A stretch of 64,000 nt of DNA from Bacillus sp. V2I10 (GTDB lineage: Bacteria; Bacillota; Bacilli; Bacillales; Bacillaceae): the NCBI RefSeq assembly GCF_030817055.1, contig NZ_JAUSYV010000001.1, positions 2,442,001-2,506,000 on the forward strand, read 5' to 3'. The translations under genes were made by a program, and so were the position numbers. The notes below the pieces were generated by a model. The model worked only from the letters and a program-made list of their open reading frames with translations. It made no database searches and was not told the DNA's origin. This document shows, in pieces, positions 8,933 through 17,422 of the stretch (the first letter of the stretch is position 1; each line of letters opens with the position of its first letter).

Positions 8933-9454
8933 ATGAACCGCATTATGGTTATGGGAGTATCAGCAGGGGTAGGAAAGTCTACATTTGCACGCAAGTTAGG
9001 AGAATTATTAGAAATCTCTGTCTACCATCTTGATGCTTTATACTGGAAACCAGAATGGGAAGAAGCTTCATTAGAAGAGTTTGCAGATGATCAGCAAAAA
9101 ATTGTCTCTCTAGATCAATGGATTATAGAGGGCAATTATAGTAATACATATGATATTAGAGTGCAGAATGCAGATACGATTATCTATCTGGAGCTTCCCT
9201 TAATTGTATGTTTGTATCGAGTTTTCAAGCGCTGGATTCAAAACATTGGGAAAACGAGACCTGACATGGGGGAGGGGTGTAAGGAAAAATTAGACTTCCA
9301 ATTTCTTAAGTTCATCTGTACCACTTACTATCCCCGTAAGAAAAAGATGGAAACAAGGCTTCAAGCTTTCAAAGGAACGGGTTCTCAAAAAAACATAATC
9401 ATGCTGAAGAATAAGAAAGAGATCCACTCTTATTTAGAAACTTTATCGCATTGA
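8933..9454 (+). CDS. P-loop NTPase, adenylate-kinase-like / 'topology modulation' family
   Basis: A 173-residue soluble protein. The Walker A motif GVSAGVGKST is at residues 8-17, followed by the family's HLDALYWKPEW block (about 32-42) and a WIIEGNY block (about 63-69) typical of the AAA_17/FlaR-like small kinases. Members are annotated as DNA topology modulation proteins or shikimate/adenylate kinase-like; the true substrate is unknown. A GAGGGGAGC site is upstream. The next gene encodes an acetyltransferase 47 bp downstream on the same strand. Confidence 0.8.
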   Translation: MNRIMVMGVSAGVGKSTFARKLGELLEISVYHLDALYWKPEWEEASLEEFADDQQKIVSLDQWIIEGNYSNTYDIRVQNADTIIYLELPLIVCLYRVFKRWIQNIGKTRPDMGEGCKEKLDFQFLKFICTTYYPRKKKMETRLQAFKGTGSQKNIIMLKNKKEIHSYLETLSH

Positions 9455-9500
9455 AATATCTAAATGGGATATTAAGAACATGGATTGAGGAGGGAAATCA

Positions 9501-10052
9501 ATGGAAAAGGAATTTCCGATAATAGAAACAGCAAGATTAATCCTAAGAGCAGCAACATCAGAGGATGCTGATGATATCTTTCACTATCTATCTGATAATG
9601 ATGTTGTCAAACATATGGGACTAGCACCTTGCCAAACAGTTAAAGACGTTTTGGATGAAATTAATTGGTATCAATCTATATATGAAGAAGGCACAGGAAT
9701 TAGATGGGGAATCACACTTAAAAATTCGGGTAAGGTTATCGGAAGCTGTGGTTTTCTTAATATGGCTTCCAAACATTATCGGGCTGAAGTAGGTTTTGAA
9801 TTAAGCAAAACATTCTGGGGAAAAGGGATAGCCGGTGAAGCTTTGGAAGCTGTTGTGAAGTATGGTTATCATCACTTTCAGCTAGAAAGAATTGAGGCTT
9901 TAATTGAACCTGCTAATCTCCCATCACAAAAATTAGTAGAAAAGCAAAGGTTTAAAAGAGAGGGCTTGCTGAGACATTATGAGTATACTTGCGGTAAATT
10001 TGATGATTTATATATGTATTCAATCATAAAAGAAGATCTGAAGTTTAGTTAG
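9501..10052 (+). CDS. GNAT N-acetyltransferase, RimJ/RimL type
   Basis: A 183-residue protein with the Acetyltransf_3 layout: ETARLILRAATSEDADDIF at the start, a GSCGFLNM strand, the V-shaped YRAEVGFELSKTFWGKGIAGEAL acetyl-CoA loop and the terminal FKREGLLRHYEY block. It acetylates an amino group; RimJ/RimL relatives act on ribosomal protein N-termini, many others on small molecules. A strong GAGGAGGGAAA ribosome binding site is present. It is probably co-transcribed with the preceding P-loop gene; a terminator follows at 10167-10214. Confidence 0.88.
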   Translation: MEKEFPIIETARLILRAATSEDADDIFHYLSDNDVVKHMGLAPCQTVKDVLDEINWYQSIYEEGTGIRWGITLKNSGKVIGSCGFLNMASKHYRAEVGFELSKTFWGKGIAGEALEAVVKYGYHHFQLERIEALIEPANLPSQKLVEKQRFKREGLLRHYEYTCGKFDDLYMYSIIKEDLKFS

Positions 10053-10166
10053 ACAAACGAGAATTTTCATAAGAAACATTCCGCTGCCGGAAAAAGAATA
10101 ATGCAAGGGGAATGATGAGTATGATTTCTCAGTAGTATTGATTGAGTTTGCAAAGATTTTAACAAA

Positions 10167-10214
10167 GGGGACTGGACTGTAAAGTATATCACTTTCAGTC
10201 AGCCCTTTTTTTAT
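10167..10214 (+). terminator. terminator after the GNAT gene
   Basis: A GC-rich imperfect stem between GGGGACTGGACTGTAAAG and CTTTCAGTCAGCCC, followed by seven or more Ts. Confidence 0.7.
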
Positions 10215-10255
10215 TATAGACTTATCTTTAGCTGAACATTTGTTTATCTTTTAAT

Positions 10256-10393
10256 TTAATATTCTATTTCATCGTAATCTTTAGGCTGCGGTACCGGCTG
10301 ACCGTTATCGCTGGCAGTAATATCATTAATTGTTTGCAGTTCCTCTTGCGTTTCTTCAGTATTTCTTTTAACTTGGTTTCCTTCTTTTTTCAC
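10256..10393 (-). CDS. small hydrophilic hypothetical protein (45 aa)
   Basis: GTG start with an excellent GAAAGGAGTAAATCACC ribosome-binding context. The 45-residue product is highly charged and acidic at the C-terminus (PKDYDEIEY), with no membrane segment. No family recognised. Small hydrophilic proteins of this kind are common and often sporulation-linked in Bacillaceae, but nothing here proves that. Its codon use is like that of the neighbours. Confidence 0.6.
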   Translation of the reverse strand: MKKEGNQVKRNTEETQEELQTINDITASDNGQPVPQPKDYDEIEY

Positions 10394-10566
10394 GGTGATT
10401 TACTCCTTTCAAGTATCTTGAACTTACACTATTAAAGTTTCCTTTGTATCTAAAGAAAATACATTTTTCAAATTGTAAAGGGTCAATCATGATTTAATAT
10501 CTCTGTGCAGTTCTCTTTTTTTAATGCTTCCATTATAAACTCTGCATGATGTTAAAAGCAGTTTCC

Positions 10567-11304
10567 TCATATCGATTCACCTAATTCCGATAATAATGTC
10601 TCACTCAATTCACTTCTAATCCGGGCAATGTGCTCTTCAACAAGATTTCTGGCCTGAACGGCATTTCCGGAAGCAATAGCCAAATAGATTCTTTTGTGTT
10701 CATCCAGTGTGTCTTGAGCACGGGCTGGGTCAGCCAGGCGGTGTCTGCGGGTTGTGCGGATGGTATCTTCCATGTGCTCACTCATGGTTTGAATCAGTTC
10801 AATAAATAAGGAGTTGTGTGTTGCTCTTACAATCGATAAATGAAAGTTGAGATCTGCTTCAAGTCCCGATTCCACGTCAGTTTTTGAAGCTGCCATTTTT
10901 TCTAGCGCTTTTCGAATTTTTTCTAAGTCCGCAGAATTCGCTCTTTGAGCTGCCAAATAGGCAGATTCTGCTTCGAGGGCACGGCGTAGCTCGAGCATTT
11001 CATAGACCAGATGGCTTTCAGCTTTAGTGATGACAGAAGATAATTCCTCTGTTGAAAGGGGAAATTCTGTTGATTTGATATAGCTTCCGCCGCCTCTGCG
11101 AATGTCGATCGCTCCGTGCAGCTCAAGCATCCGCAGAGCTTCTCTGATTGATGTGCGACTAACGTTAAACTTGCTTGCGAGTTCACGCTCAGAAGGGAGT
11201 TTATCTCCTGGTTTTAAGTCACCGTTCAGAAAAAATTCTCTGAGCTGTTCCACAATGATTTCATACGTTCGTTTATTTTGCTTCAATGAACCTTCACTCC
11301 TCAA
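10567..11304 (-). CDS. GntR-family regulator, FadR/FCD subfamily
   Basis: 245 residues. The N-terminal winged helix (LPSERELASKFNVSRTSIREALRMLELHGAIDIRRGGGSY) is the GntR signature; the C-terminal all-helical FCD domain has the metal/ligand histidines expected (FHLSIVRATHN near 150-160, EEHIARIR near the end). Such proteins sense 2-hydroxy- or other carboxylic acids, as LutR, LldR and GlcC do. It is divergent from a GlcD-type oxidase plus BASS transporter, which it probably represses; two matching operator sites lie between them. Confidence 0.9.
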   Translation of the reverse strand: MRSEGSLKQNKRTYEIIVEQLREFFLNGDLKPGDKLPSERELASKFNVSRTSIREALRMLELHGAIDIRRGGGSYIKSTEFPLSTEELSSVITKAESHLVYEMLELRRALEAESAYLAAQRANSADLEKIRKALEKMAASKTDVESGLEADLNFHLSIVRATHNSLFIELIQTMSEHMEDTIRTTRRHRLADPARAQDTLDEHKRIYLAIASGNAVQARNLVEEHIARIRSELSETLLSELGESI

Positions 11305-11345
11305 AGAGTTGTTGTATTTTTCAGATAATTAAGTATAATGGAAAG

Positions 11346-11376
11346 TGGTTAGACCAATTTGGAATTGGTAGTACCG
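11346..11376. promoter_or_regulatory. paired FadR-type operators and promoter
   Basis: TGGTTAGACCA (11346-11356) and TGGTAGTACCG (11366-11376) match the TGGTNNNACCA operator form of FCD-type GntR regulators. They are spaced exactly 20 bp, two helical turns apart, and lie just downstream of a TATAAT (near 11335) with a TTGTAT-like -35, a position suited to repression of the oxidase operon. Confidence 0.6.
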
Positions 11377-11435
11377 CTATCATCATTATAAACGAATTGC
11401 AAACGATTACATATTAATTTAGGGGAGAGAGTGGA

Positions 11436-12827
11436 ATGAATCTGGAAATTGCTAATTTGGCAGAAGCTTTAAAAAAAATCCTTCCTGAAAGTCAGGTCTC
11501 TATTAATGCGACAGTGAGAGAACAGCACAGCAGGGATGAATCGTATCACGCACCAAGTCTCCCGGATTTGGTTGTGTTTCCTGAGACGACTGCACAAGTA
11601 AGCGAAATTATCAAATTCGCAAATACATATCAAGTGCCTGTTGTGCCATTTGGACTTGGCTCGAGCTTAGAAGGACATGTGATTCCTTATGATTTGGGGA
11701 TTACGATTGATTTTTCCCTTATGAATAAAATTCTTGAAGTAAGGGAGCAGGATTTTCTTGTAAGAGTCCAGCCTGGCGTCACGCGCTCTCAATTAAATAA
11801 AGAACTTAAGAAATACGGCCTGTTCTTTTCAGTTGATCCAGGAGCAGATGCAACTCTTGGGGGGATGGCGGCGACAAATGCAAGCGGCACAACTTCAGTC
11901 CGCTATGGTGTCATGCGGGATCAAGTAAGAGACCTTGAAACGGTCCTTGCAGATGGAACGATTATTCACACAGGAAATTCGGCTGAAAAATCTTCTTCCG
12001 GCTATCATTTGAATGGGATTTTCGTAGGCTCAGAGGGAACGCTCGGCTGCTTTACGGAGCTTACATTGAAGGTATACGGTATTCCTGAGCACGTAATGGC
12101 AGCAAGAGCATCTTTTCCAACGGTCAATGATGCTGTTCAGGCAGTGGTTTCCATTCTGCAGGCGGGAATTCCCATTGCAAGAGTAGAGCTTGTTGATGAG
12201 CCTTCCATGAAGCAGGCCAATCTTTACAGTGAAACAGACTACCTTGAAAAACCGACTCTCTTCCTTGAATTCCATGGAAATGAAGCAGGACTTAGACAGG
12301 ACGTTGAGTTTACGAAAGAGATTGTTGCTGATCTGCATTGTGAAAGAATTGAATTTGAAACAGATAATGCTGCGAGAAATAAGCTTTGGGAAGCAAGACA
12401 CCATCTGGCTTATGCCTATGTTCACGGATTTCCCGGGAAAAAGCTGATGGTGACGGATGTGTGCCTGCCTATTTCAGAGCTTGCTGGTGCGATACGGAAG
12501 GCTAGGAAAACCATCGATGAGCTTGGCCTTGACGGCGGGATTGTAGGTCACGTTGGGGACGGGAATTTTCACGTTTTATTAATGCTTGATACGGCGGATC
12601 CTCTGGAAGTAAGCAAAGCGGATCAATTAAATGAAACCATCGTGCTTTATGCACTCGAACGCGGAGGAACATGTACGGGGGAGCATGGAGTCGGAGTGGG
12701 GAAAATGAAGTATCAGGAAAAAGAGCATGGCGAAGCGCTGCGTGTCATGGAAAAAATCAAGCAGGCGCTCGATCCTCAAAATGTTCTGAACCCGAATAAA
12801 ATTGTTAGAGTGAAAAGAGAGGGATGA
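11436..12827 (+). CDS. FAD-linked 2-hydroxyacid oxidase/dehydrogenase, GlcD/D-lactate type
   Basis: 463 residues. The N-terminal FAD_binding_4 (PCMH) domain has PFGLGSSLEGH and GGMAATNASGT; the C-terminal FAD-oxidase domain has GHVGDGNFHVLL and the ending GTCTGEHGVGVGK. Family members oxidise glycolate, D-lactate or other D-2-hydroxyacids and pass electrons to the respiratory chain or a partner. There are no GlcE/GlcF partners next door, which favours a stand-alone D-lactate/2-hydroxyacid dehydrogenase. It is in an operon with the BASS transporter 4 bp downstream. The RBS GGGGAGAG is good. Confidence 0.88.
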   Translation: MNLEIANLAEALKKILPESQVSINATVREQHSRDESYHAPSLPDLVVFPETTAQVSEIIKFANTYQVPVVPFGLGSSLEGHVIPYDLGITIDFSLMNKILEVREQDFLVRVQPGVTRSQLNKELKKYGLFFSVDPGADATLGGMAATNASGTTSVRYGVMRDQVRDLETVLADGTIIHTGNSAEKSSSGYHLNGIFVGSEGTLGCFTELTLKVYGIPEHVMAARASFPTVNDAVQAVVSILQAGIPIARVELVDEPSMKQANLYSETDYLEKPTLFLEFHGNEAGLRQDVEFTKEIVADLHCERIEFETDNAARNKLWEARHHLAYAYVHGFPGKKLMVTDVCLPISELAGAIRKARKTIDELGLDGGIVGHVGDGNFHVLLMLDTADPLEVSKADQLNETIVLYALERGGTCTGEHGVGVGKMKYQEKEHGEALRVMEKIKQALDPQNVLNPNKIVRVKREG

Positions 12828-12831
12828 GTCT

Positions 12832-13806
12832 ATGAAGGTATTGGAAGCGATCAGCAATCTAGCAGGAAAATATTTTGCTCTTTGGGTCATTTTAGTTGCA
12901 TTTATCGCCTTCATGATCCCAGCGCCTTTCCTTTGGTTTAATGGTTATATAACGATACTGCTCGGCATCGTTATGTTTGGTATGGGTTTGACGCTTAAAG
13001 CGGTTGATTTTAAAATTGTCGCAACAAAACCGCTGCCGGTCATCATCGGGGTTTGTGCCCAATTTGTCATTATGCCATCAGTAGCATTCCTGCTTGCATA
13101 CGGTATGAAATTGCCGCCGGAATTGGCAGCCGGGCTAGTCCTCCTCGGGGCTGTTCCAGGCGGTACAGCTTCAAATGTAATGGTTTATCTTGCAAAAGGT
13201 AATCTTCCTTTGTCCATCGCCATGACGTCACTATCGACCATCATTGCACCGATTGCAACACCGTTAATCTTATTAATGCTTGCAGGTCAGTGGATGCCAA
13301 TTGATCCAGTATCGATGTTTATGTCAATCACTCAGGTCATTATCGTTCCTATTATTTTAGGAATTACAATCAGAAAATTTTTTCCTGGAGCAGTTGATAA
13401 GAGCATCACGGTTATTCCGCTCATCTCAGTTTTAGCCATTATCATTATTGTATCTGCTGTCGTTTCTGCCAATGTTGAGAGTATTGTTTCGTCTGGTCTG
13501 CTTATATTCTCAGCCGTCATCCTGCATAATACTTTCGGACTCTTGCTTGGGTATTTGACTGCCAAAGTTCTTGGACTTGATGAAGGTACGAGGAGAGCGA
13601 TTTCAATTGAGATTGGCATGCAAAATTCTGGCCTGGGGGTTGCGCTCGCAACTGCCCATCTCGGTCCGCTAGCTGCGCTGCCAAGTGTACTTGGAGCAGT
13701 ATGGCATAACATTTCCGGTCCAATTCTTGCAACCTATTGGTCAAAAAAGCCGGTAGCCGAAGATAATAAAAAGTGGTCTGAGCAGCCAGCTGAAGTAAAA
13801 ATGTAA
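12832..13806 (+). CDS. BASS-family (bile acid:Na+ symporter-like) transporter
   Basis: 324 residues with about nine or ten membrane segments and the family block GAVPGGTASNVMVYLAKGN near residues 103-121. BASS proteins bring in organic anions with sodium; known bacterial and plant relatives carry ketopantoate (PanS), pyruvate or glycolate. Being translationally coupled to a 2-hydroxyacid oxidase, it most likely imports that enzyme's substrate (inference). A terminator with an 8-T tail follows directly. Confidence 0.88.
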   Translation: MKVLEAISNLAGKYFALWVILVAFIAFMIPAPFLWFNGYITILLGIVMFGMGLTLKAVDFKIVATKPLPVIIGVCAQFVIMPSVAFLLAYGMKLPPELAAGLVLLGAVPGGTASNVMVYLAKGNLPLSIAMTSLSTIIAPIATPLILLMLAGQWMPIDPVSMFMSITQVIIVPIILGITIRKFFPGAVDKSITVIPLISVLAIIIIVSAVVSANVESIVSSGLLIFSAVILHNTFGLLLGYLTAKVLGLDEGTRRAISIEIGMQNSGLGVALATAHLGPLAALPSVLGAVWHNISGPILATYWSKKPVAEDNKKWSEQPAEVKM

Positions 13807-13810
13807 AGAG

Positions 13811-13845
13811 AAGACACAATGAGCGATGCTTATTGTGTCTTTTTT
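13811..13845 (+). terminator. terminator of the oxidase/BASS operon
   Basis: Stem AAGACACAAT / ATTGTGTCTT with inner AGC/GCT pairing, then a T-run, 5 bp after the stop codon. Confidence 0.85.
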
Positions 13846-14039
13846 GATTAAAGGATGATTCTTTAAAAACAGTAAACGGATTTAATCGGCATACCTTGGA
13901 ATTGGTACCTAATCGAGCTGTGCCAAATCCGCATTTTCTGTGCGAAAAGCCACATTTTTTATGCACTCTTCGGACCGCTTCCGGTTATCTGTAGTATACA
14001 AAATCAACGCAATCTGCGTTTCTCTTTAAATATCTGAGA

Positions 14040-15128
14040 TTAAACCACAGGCATTCTCCCAATATAGTGAGATTCCGGTCTGAAAATCGTATTATTTTCA
14101 GACTGCTCCAGGACATGAGCCGTCCAGCCGACAACTCTGCTTGCTGTAAAAGTCGGGGTGAAAAGCTCAGTTTCCATTTGAATAGATTTCATAATGGCTG
14201 CAGCATAAAATTCAACATTTGTGTATAATGCTCTTCCCGGTTTCAGCTCTTGAAGCAGGCTGACAGCAGCTGTTTCCACATCTAGGGAAAGACTAAGCCA
14301 TTCATCCTTGCCTGCAATCTCAAGTAAAACTGATTTCAGTGCCGAAGCTCTTGGGTCATGCGTTTTATATACGCGATGGCCAAACCCCATTAATCGTTCC
14401 CCGCGATTTATTTTCTCCCGAATCAGTTTTTCAATATTACCGCTTTTAGCCGCTTCATCTAAAAAGGCAATGACTTCAGAAGGGGCTCCTCCATGAAGCG
14501 GACCTTTCATCGTGCCAATAGCGGAGGTCACCGCTGAATAGATGTCAGACTCGGTAGAGACAGTAACTCTGGCCGAGAATGTAGAAGCATTCATTCCATG
14601 CTCTAGAGTTAAAATCATATAGGTTTCCAGAGCCTTGCGTTTGGATTCCGCAGGCTTTTCTCCATTAAGCATATAAAGATAATTTTCAACATGATCAAGC
14701 TCTGCTGAAGGGCGGACAAAGGGTCTGCCTTCTAAATGGCTTTTTCTGCATGCGATGATTGTCGGCATCATAGCCGTTAACCGGATGCTGTCTGAATAAG
14801 AGGGCTTATCTTTATTTGAAGGACCAGCTGCTGAAACCGCTGTTCTCAAAACGCTCATAAAATCCATCTCAGCCGGGAGACTGATTAGCAGATTTTCTAA
14901 ATACTCAGGAAGCTCACGATGTTTTTTCAGTTCTTTTTTCAGCTGAAGGAGCTGGCTGGGGTCTGGCCATTCTCCATGCCAAAGTAAATACGATACTTCT
15001 TCGAACGAATGAATTTTCGTCAATTCCCCAATATCAAATCCTCTGTAAATCAATCGGCCATTTACCCCGTCAATATGGCTGATTGCTGTTTCAGCAGCTG
15101 CAACGCCTTTTAATCCTTTGATAACCAT
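14040..15128 (-). CDS. citA: citrate synthase, CitA type
   Basis: 362 residues, close to B. subtilis CitA (about 366). It condenses oxaloacetate and acetyl-CoA to citrate. Visible are GPLHGGAPSEV with the catalytic His, GFGHRVYKTHDPRA with the second His, and YTNVEFYAAAIM, where the usual catalytic Asp position reads Glu. The divergent LysR gene matches B. subtilis citR, whose product represses citA, so this is the secondary citrate synthase rather than the main citZ. The start ATG has AGGAGAG upstream. Confidence 0.9.
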   Translation of the reverse strand: MVIKGLKGVAAAETAISHIDGVNGRLIYRGFDIGELTKIHSFEEVSYLLWHGEWPDPSQLLQLKKELKKHRELPEYLENLLISLPAEMDFMSVLRTAVSAAGPSNKDKPSYSDSIRLTAMMPTIIACRKSHLEGRPFVRPSAELDHVENYLYMLNGEKPAESKRKALETYMILTLEHGMNASTFSARVTVSTESDIYSAVTSAIGTMKGPLHGGAPSEVIAFLDEAAKSGNIEKLIREKINRGERLMGFGHRVYKTHDPRASALKSVLLEIAGKDEWLSLSLDVETAAVSLLQELKPGRALYTNVEFYAAAIMKSIQMETELFTPTFTASRVVGWTAHVLEQSENNTIFRPESHYIGRMPVV

Positions 15129-15208
15129 GAAAATCTCTCCTTTCCTTTGTACTGTTTATTTTATAAAATAATAAGTATTAAGAAAATTAAATATATATAA
15201 ATCGTTTG

Positions 15209-15223
15209 ATTAAGAATCTTAAT
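15209..15223. promoter_or_regulatory. candidate CitR operator
   Basis: A near-perfect 15-bp palindrome, ATTAAG-AAT-CTTAAT, lies in the short citA-citR intergenic region and overlaps the citR ribosome binding site. This fits autorepression by a LysR protein; assignment is inference. Confidence 0.4.
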
Positions 15224-15236
15224 TAGGAGAATGCAT

Positions 15237-16115
15237 ATGGAATTCACTTGGCTCCAAACATTTGTCACGGCTGCAGAATGCGAAAATTTCAGAAGAACAG
15301 CTGAGCTTCTCTACATTTCCCAGCCAACTGTTTCCGTTCATATCAAACTACTTGAAAAAGAGCTCGGGGTTTCCTTATTTGAGCGAGATGGCAGGAGAAT
15401 TAAGCTGACAGAAGAGGGAAGGCTTTATTTGAAGCATGCAAAGGAGCTTCTTTCAGTTTATCAGAATGGGCTAGTAAAGCTTCAATCCTTTCAGCAGGGG
15501 TTTACATCGCAGTTTACCCTGGCTATTTCCCCGCTGATTGCGGACACGATTCTTCCTTATGTACTTAAAAAATACTGCAACCAGTTTCCTGAGGTAGAAA
15601 TTTCCGTTAAAATTATTGAATCAAGCGAGATTGAAAAGGCGGTGCAAAATGAAAAGGTGGATCTGGGTTTGTCCTGTTCAGAAAGCACGCATCCAGATAT
15701 AAACTGTCAGCTTCTGTACAAAGATAAGGTATTACTTGTCGCCCCACACGATGGAATGGATTCTGAAAGTGCACTCCCTCTTAATGAGGAAGAGGTTTTA
15801 ACATCAAATTACCTTCTCACTCATAATCATCCTGTATACTGGGATTCCCTGTGCAGAGCTGTAAAAACAAACTATCCCGGCATTCGAATGATGGAGGTCT
15901 CCCAAATTCACATTACGAAACGGTTTATTGTCGAAGGACTTGGCGTTTCGTTTCTTCCAGCTTCAACTGTAAGGAGAGAAATGCTTGAAGGAAGACTGCT
16001 GGAGGTCGATTGTCCCTCTATTCCATTGCCTGAAGCTCATACATATGCCATCATGAAATACACACATAAAAAGCAAAAAGAATTTTTAGCATTTCTTTCG
16101 CAGTTCAGAATTTAA
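15237..16115 (+). CDS. citR: LysR-family regulator CitR
   Basis: 292 residues with an N-terminal LysR helix-turn-helix (TWLQTFVTAAECENFRRTAELLYISQPTVSVHIKLLEKELG) and a C-terminal substrate-binding domain. It is strikingly like B. subtilis CitR, including LAISPLIADTILPYVLKKY and THNHPVYWD blocks and ITKRFIVEGLGVSFLP. It is divergent from citA as in B. subtilis. The ATG at 15237 is chosen because TTAGGAG lies 8 bases upstream; the ATG at 15231 is too close to that site. Confidence 0.9.
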   Translation: MEFTWLQTFVTAAECENFRRTAELLYISQPTVSVHIKLLEKELGVSLFERDGRRIKLTEEGRLYLKHAKELLSVYQNGLVKLQSFQQGFTSQFTLAISPLIADTILPYVLKKYCNQFPEVEISVKIIESSEIEKAVQNEKVDLGLSCSESTHPDINCQLLYKDKVLLVAPHDGMDSESALPLNEEEVLTSNYLLTHNHPVYWDSLCRAVKTNYPGIRMMEVSQIHITKRFIVEGLGVSFLPASTVRREMLEGRLLEVDCPSIPLPEAHTYAIMKYTHKKQKEFLAFLSQFRI

Positions 16116-16131
16116 AAGGAGGGCATTTTAT

Positions 16132-17190
16132 ATGAAAAAAACGATCGTTTTTACAGGAGGCGGTTCAGCAGGGCATGTCACGCCAAATATCGCGATTATG
16201 GATGAGCTCGATAAAAGCGTCTGGGACGTCCAATATATAGGTTCTAAAAAAGGGATTGAAAAGGAACTGATTGAGAAAATCTCTATTCCCTATCATGGAA
16301 TTTCCAGCGGAAAGCTGAGAAGATATCTCGATTTTGAAAACGTGGTTGACAGTTTTCGTGTGTTAAAAGGCTGTATGGATGCAAGGAGAGTACTAAGAAA
16401 ACTGAAGCCTGCTGTAGTTTTCTCAAAAGGCGGTTTTGTTTCCGTACCGGTCATTATTGCAGCAAGATCATTGAAAATTCCTGTTCTGATTCATGAAAGC
16501 GATATGACTCCGGGACTTGCCAATAAAATTGCACAGCGCTTCGCTACAAAAATATTTACTTCATTTGATGAAACGCTGAACTATTTTCCAAAAGATAAAA
16601 CGGCTGCCATCGGATCACCGATTCGCAGAGGGATTTTAAAAGGATCTCCATACAAAGGAACGGAGCTGCTCGGCTTTGACCGCAAACGTCCGGTCTTAAC
16701 AGTGATGGGGGGCAGCCTCGGGGCAAAAAAAATCAACGAGACTATTAGAGCTGCATTGCCGCTGCTGAAAGATTATCAGATTATTCATTTATGCGGAAAA
16801 GGCAATGTTGATGAAAACTATGCAAATTTGAAGGACTACAAACAATTCGAATACGTTCATGACGAGCTGCCTCATTATTTAGCAGCAACGGAATTTGTCA
16901 TTACTAGAGGAGGCTCGAATTCCATTTTCGAATTCCTTGCATTAAAAATCCCTATGCTCATCATTCCTCTTACGAAAAATCAAAGCAGGGGAGATCAGAT
17001 ATTAAACGGGAGATCGTTTCAGGAAAAAGGATATGCCATGATGCTTGAGGAAGAAAATTTATCAGTGGATACATTGGTTATACATCTTGCTGATTTAAAG
17101 AAAAGAAGAGATGCTATGAAGGAGAAAATGACATCACTTGAGAAGAAGGACGCTATTGGAGTATTGGTAAGGGAGATAAACGCCAGATAA
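16132..17190 (+). CDS. murG: MurG-like undecaprenyl-PP-MurNAc-pentapeptide GlcNAc transferase (paralogue)
   Basis: 352 residues, GT-B fold. Conserved features are GGGSAGHVTPNIAI (residues 8-21), the HESDMTPGLANKI loop where family members read HEQN..PG..N, VMGGSLGAKKIN and the UDP-GlcNAc site TRGGSNSIFEFLALKIPMLIIPL. MurG adds GlcNAc to lipid I at the inner face of the membrane to make lipid II. It sits far from any mur/fts genes, 16 bp behind citR, so this is probably a second copy as seen in some Bacillus genomes; the main murG should be in the dcw cluster. Confidence 0.88.
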   Translation: MKKTIVFTGGGSAGHVTPNIAIMDELDKSVWDVQYIGSKKGIEKELIEKISIPYHGISSGKLRRYLDFENVVDSFRVLKGCMDARRVLRKLKPAVVFSKGGFVSVPVIIAARSLKIPVLIHESDMTPGLANKIAQRFATKIFTSFDETLNYFPKDKTAAIGSPIRRGILKGSPYKGTELLGFDRKRPVLTVMGGSLGAKKINETIRAALPLLKDYQIIHLCGKGNVDENYANLKDYKQFEYVHDELPHYLAATEFVITRGGSNSIFEFLALKIPMLIIPLTKNQSRGDQILNGRSFQEKGYAMMLEEENLSVDTLVIHLADLKKRRDAMKEKMTSLEKKDAIGVLVREINAR

Positions 17191-17201
17191 GAAACTTCTA
17201 A

Positions 17202-17227
17202 AAAGGGAGCAATAGATGCTCCCTATT
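17202..17227 (+). terminator. weak terminator-like hairpin after murG
   Basis: Stem GGGAGCA / TGCTCCC with a 5-nt loop; the following sequence is AT-rich but has no proper T-run. Confidence 0.4.
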
Positions 17228-17422
17228 ATGCCTCTTTTCATTTGAAAAGCCAAGAATTTGCTGGACGTGAAAGTTATCATGCTCCACCATTGCATTCATG
17301 CAGGATAGAATGGTCTGCTCTTTATCTTGAATGATAGGGTTTGTTTACGAGTTCAAGAGAATTGGGCTCTTTTTTTATGTATTAATATGATAAATTATAA
17401 AAAAGAAAGGAGAGTGGAGAAA

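Noticed and set aside
13885..13910. Third GntR operator-like site (GGAATTGGTACC)
   Set aside because: It resembles the oxidase operators only in part (lacks TGGTNNNACC) and lies behind the operon terminator.
13517..13966. 149-codon minus-strand frame
   Set aside because: Mostly antisense to the BASS transporter and its terminator; no family-like features.
17327..17422. 32-codon longer start of the sigma-54 activator
   Set aside because: No ribosome binding site; the TTG at 17423 has AAAGGAG at good distance.
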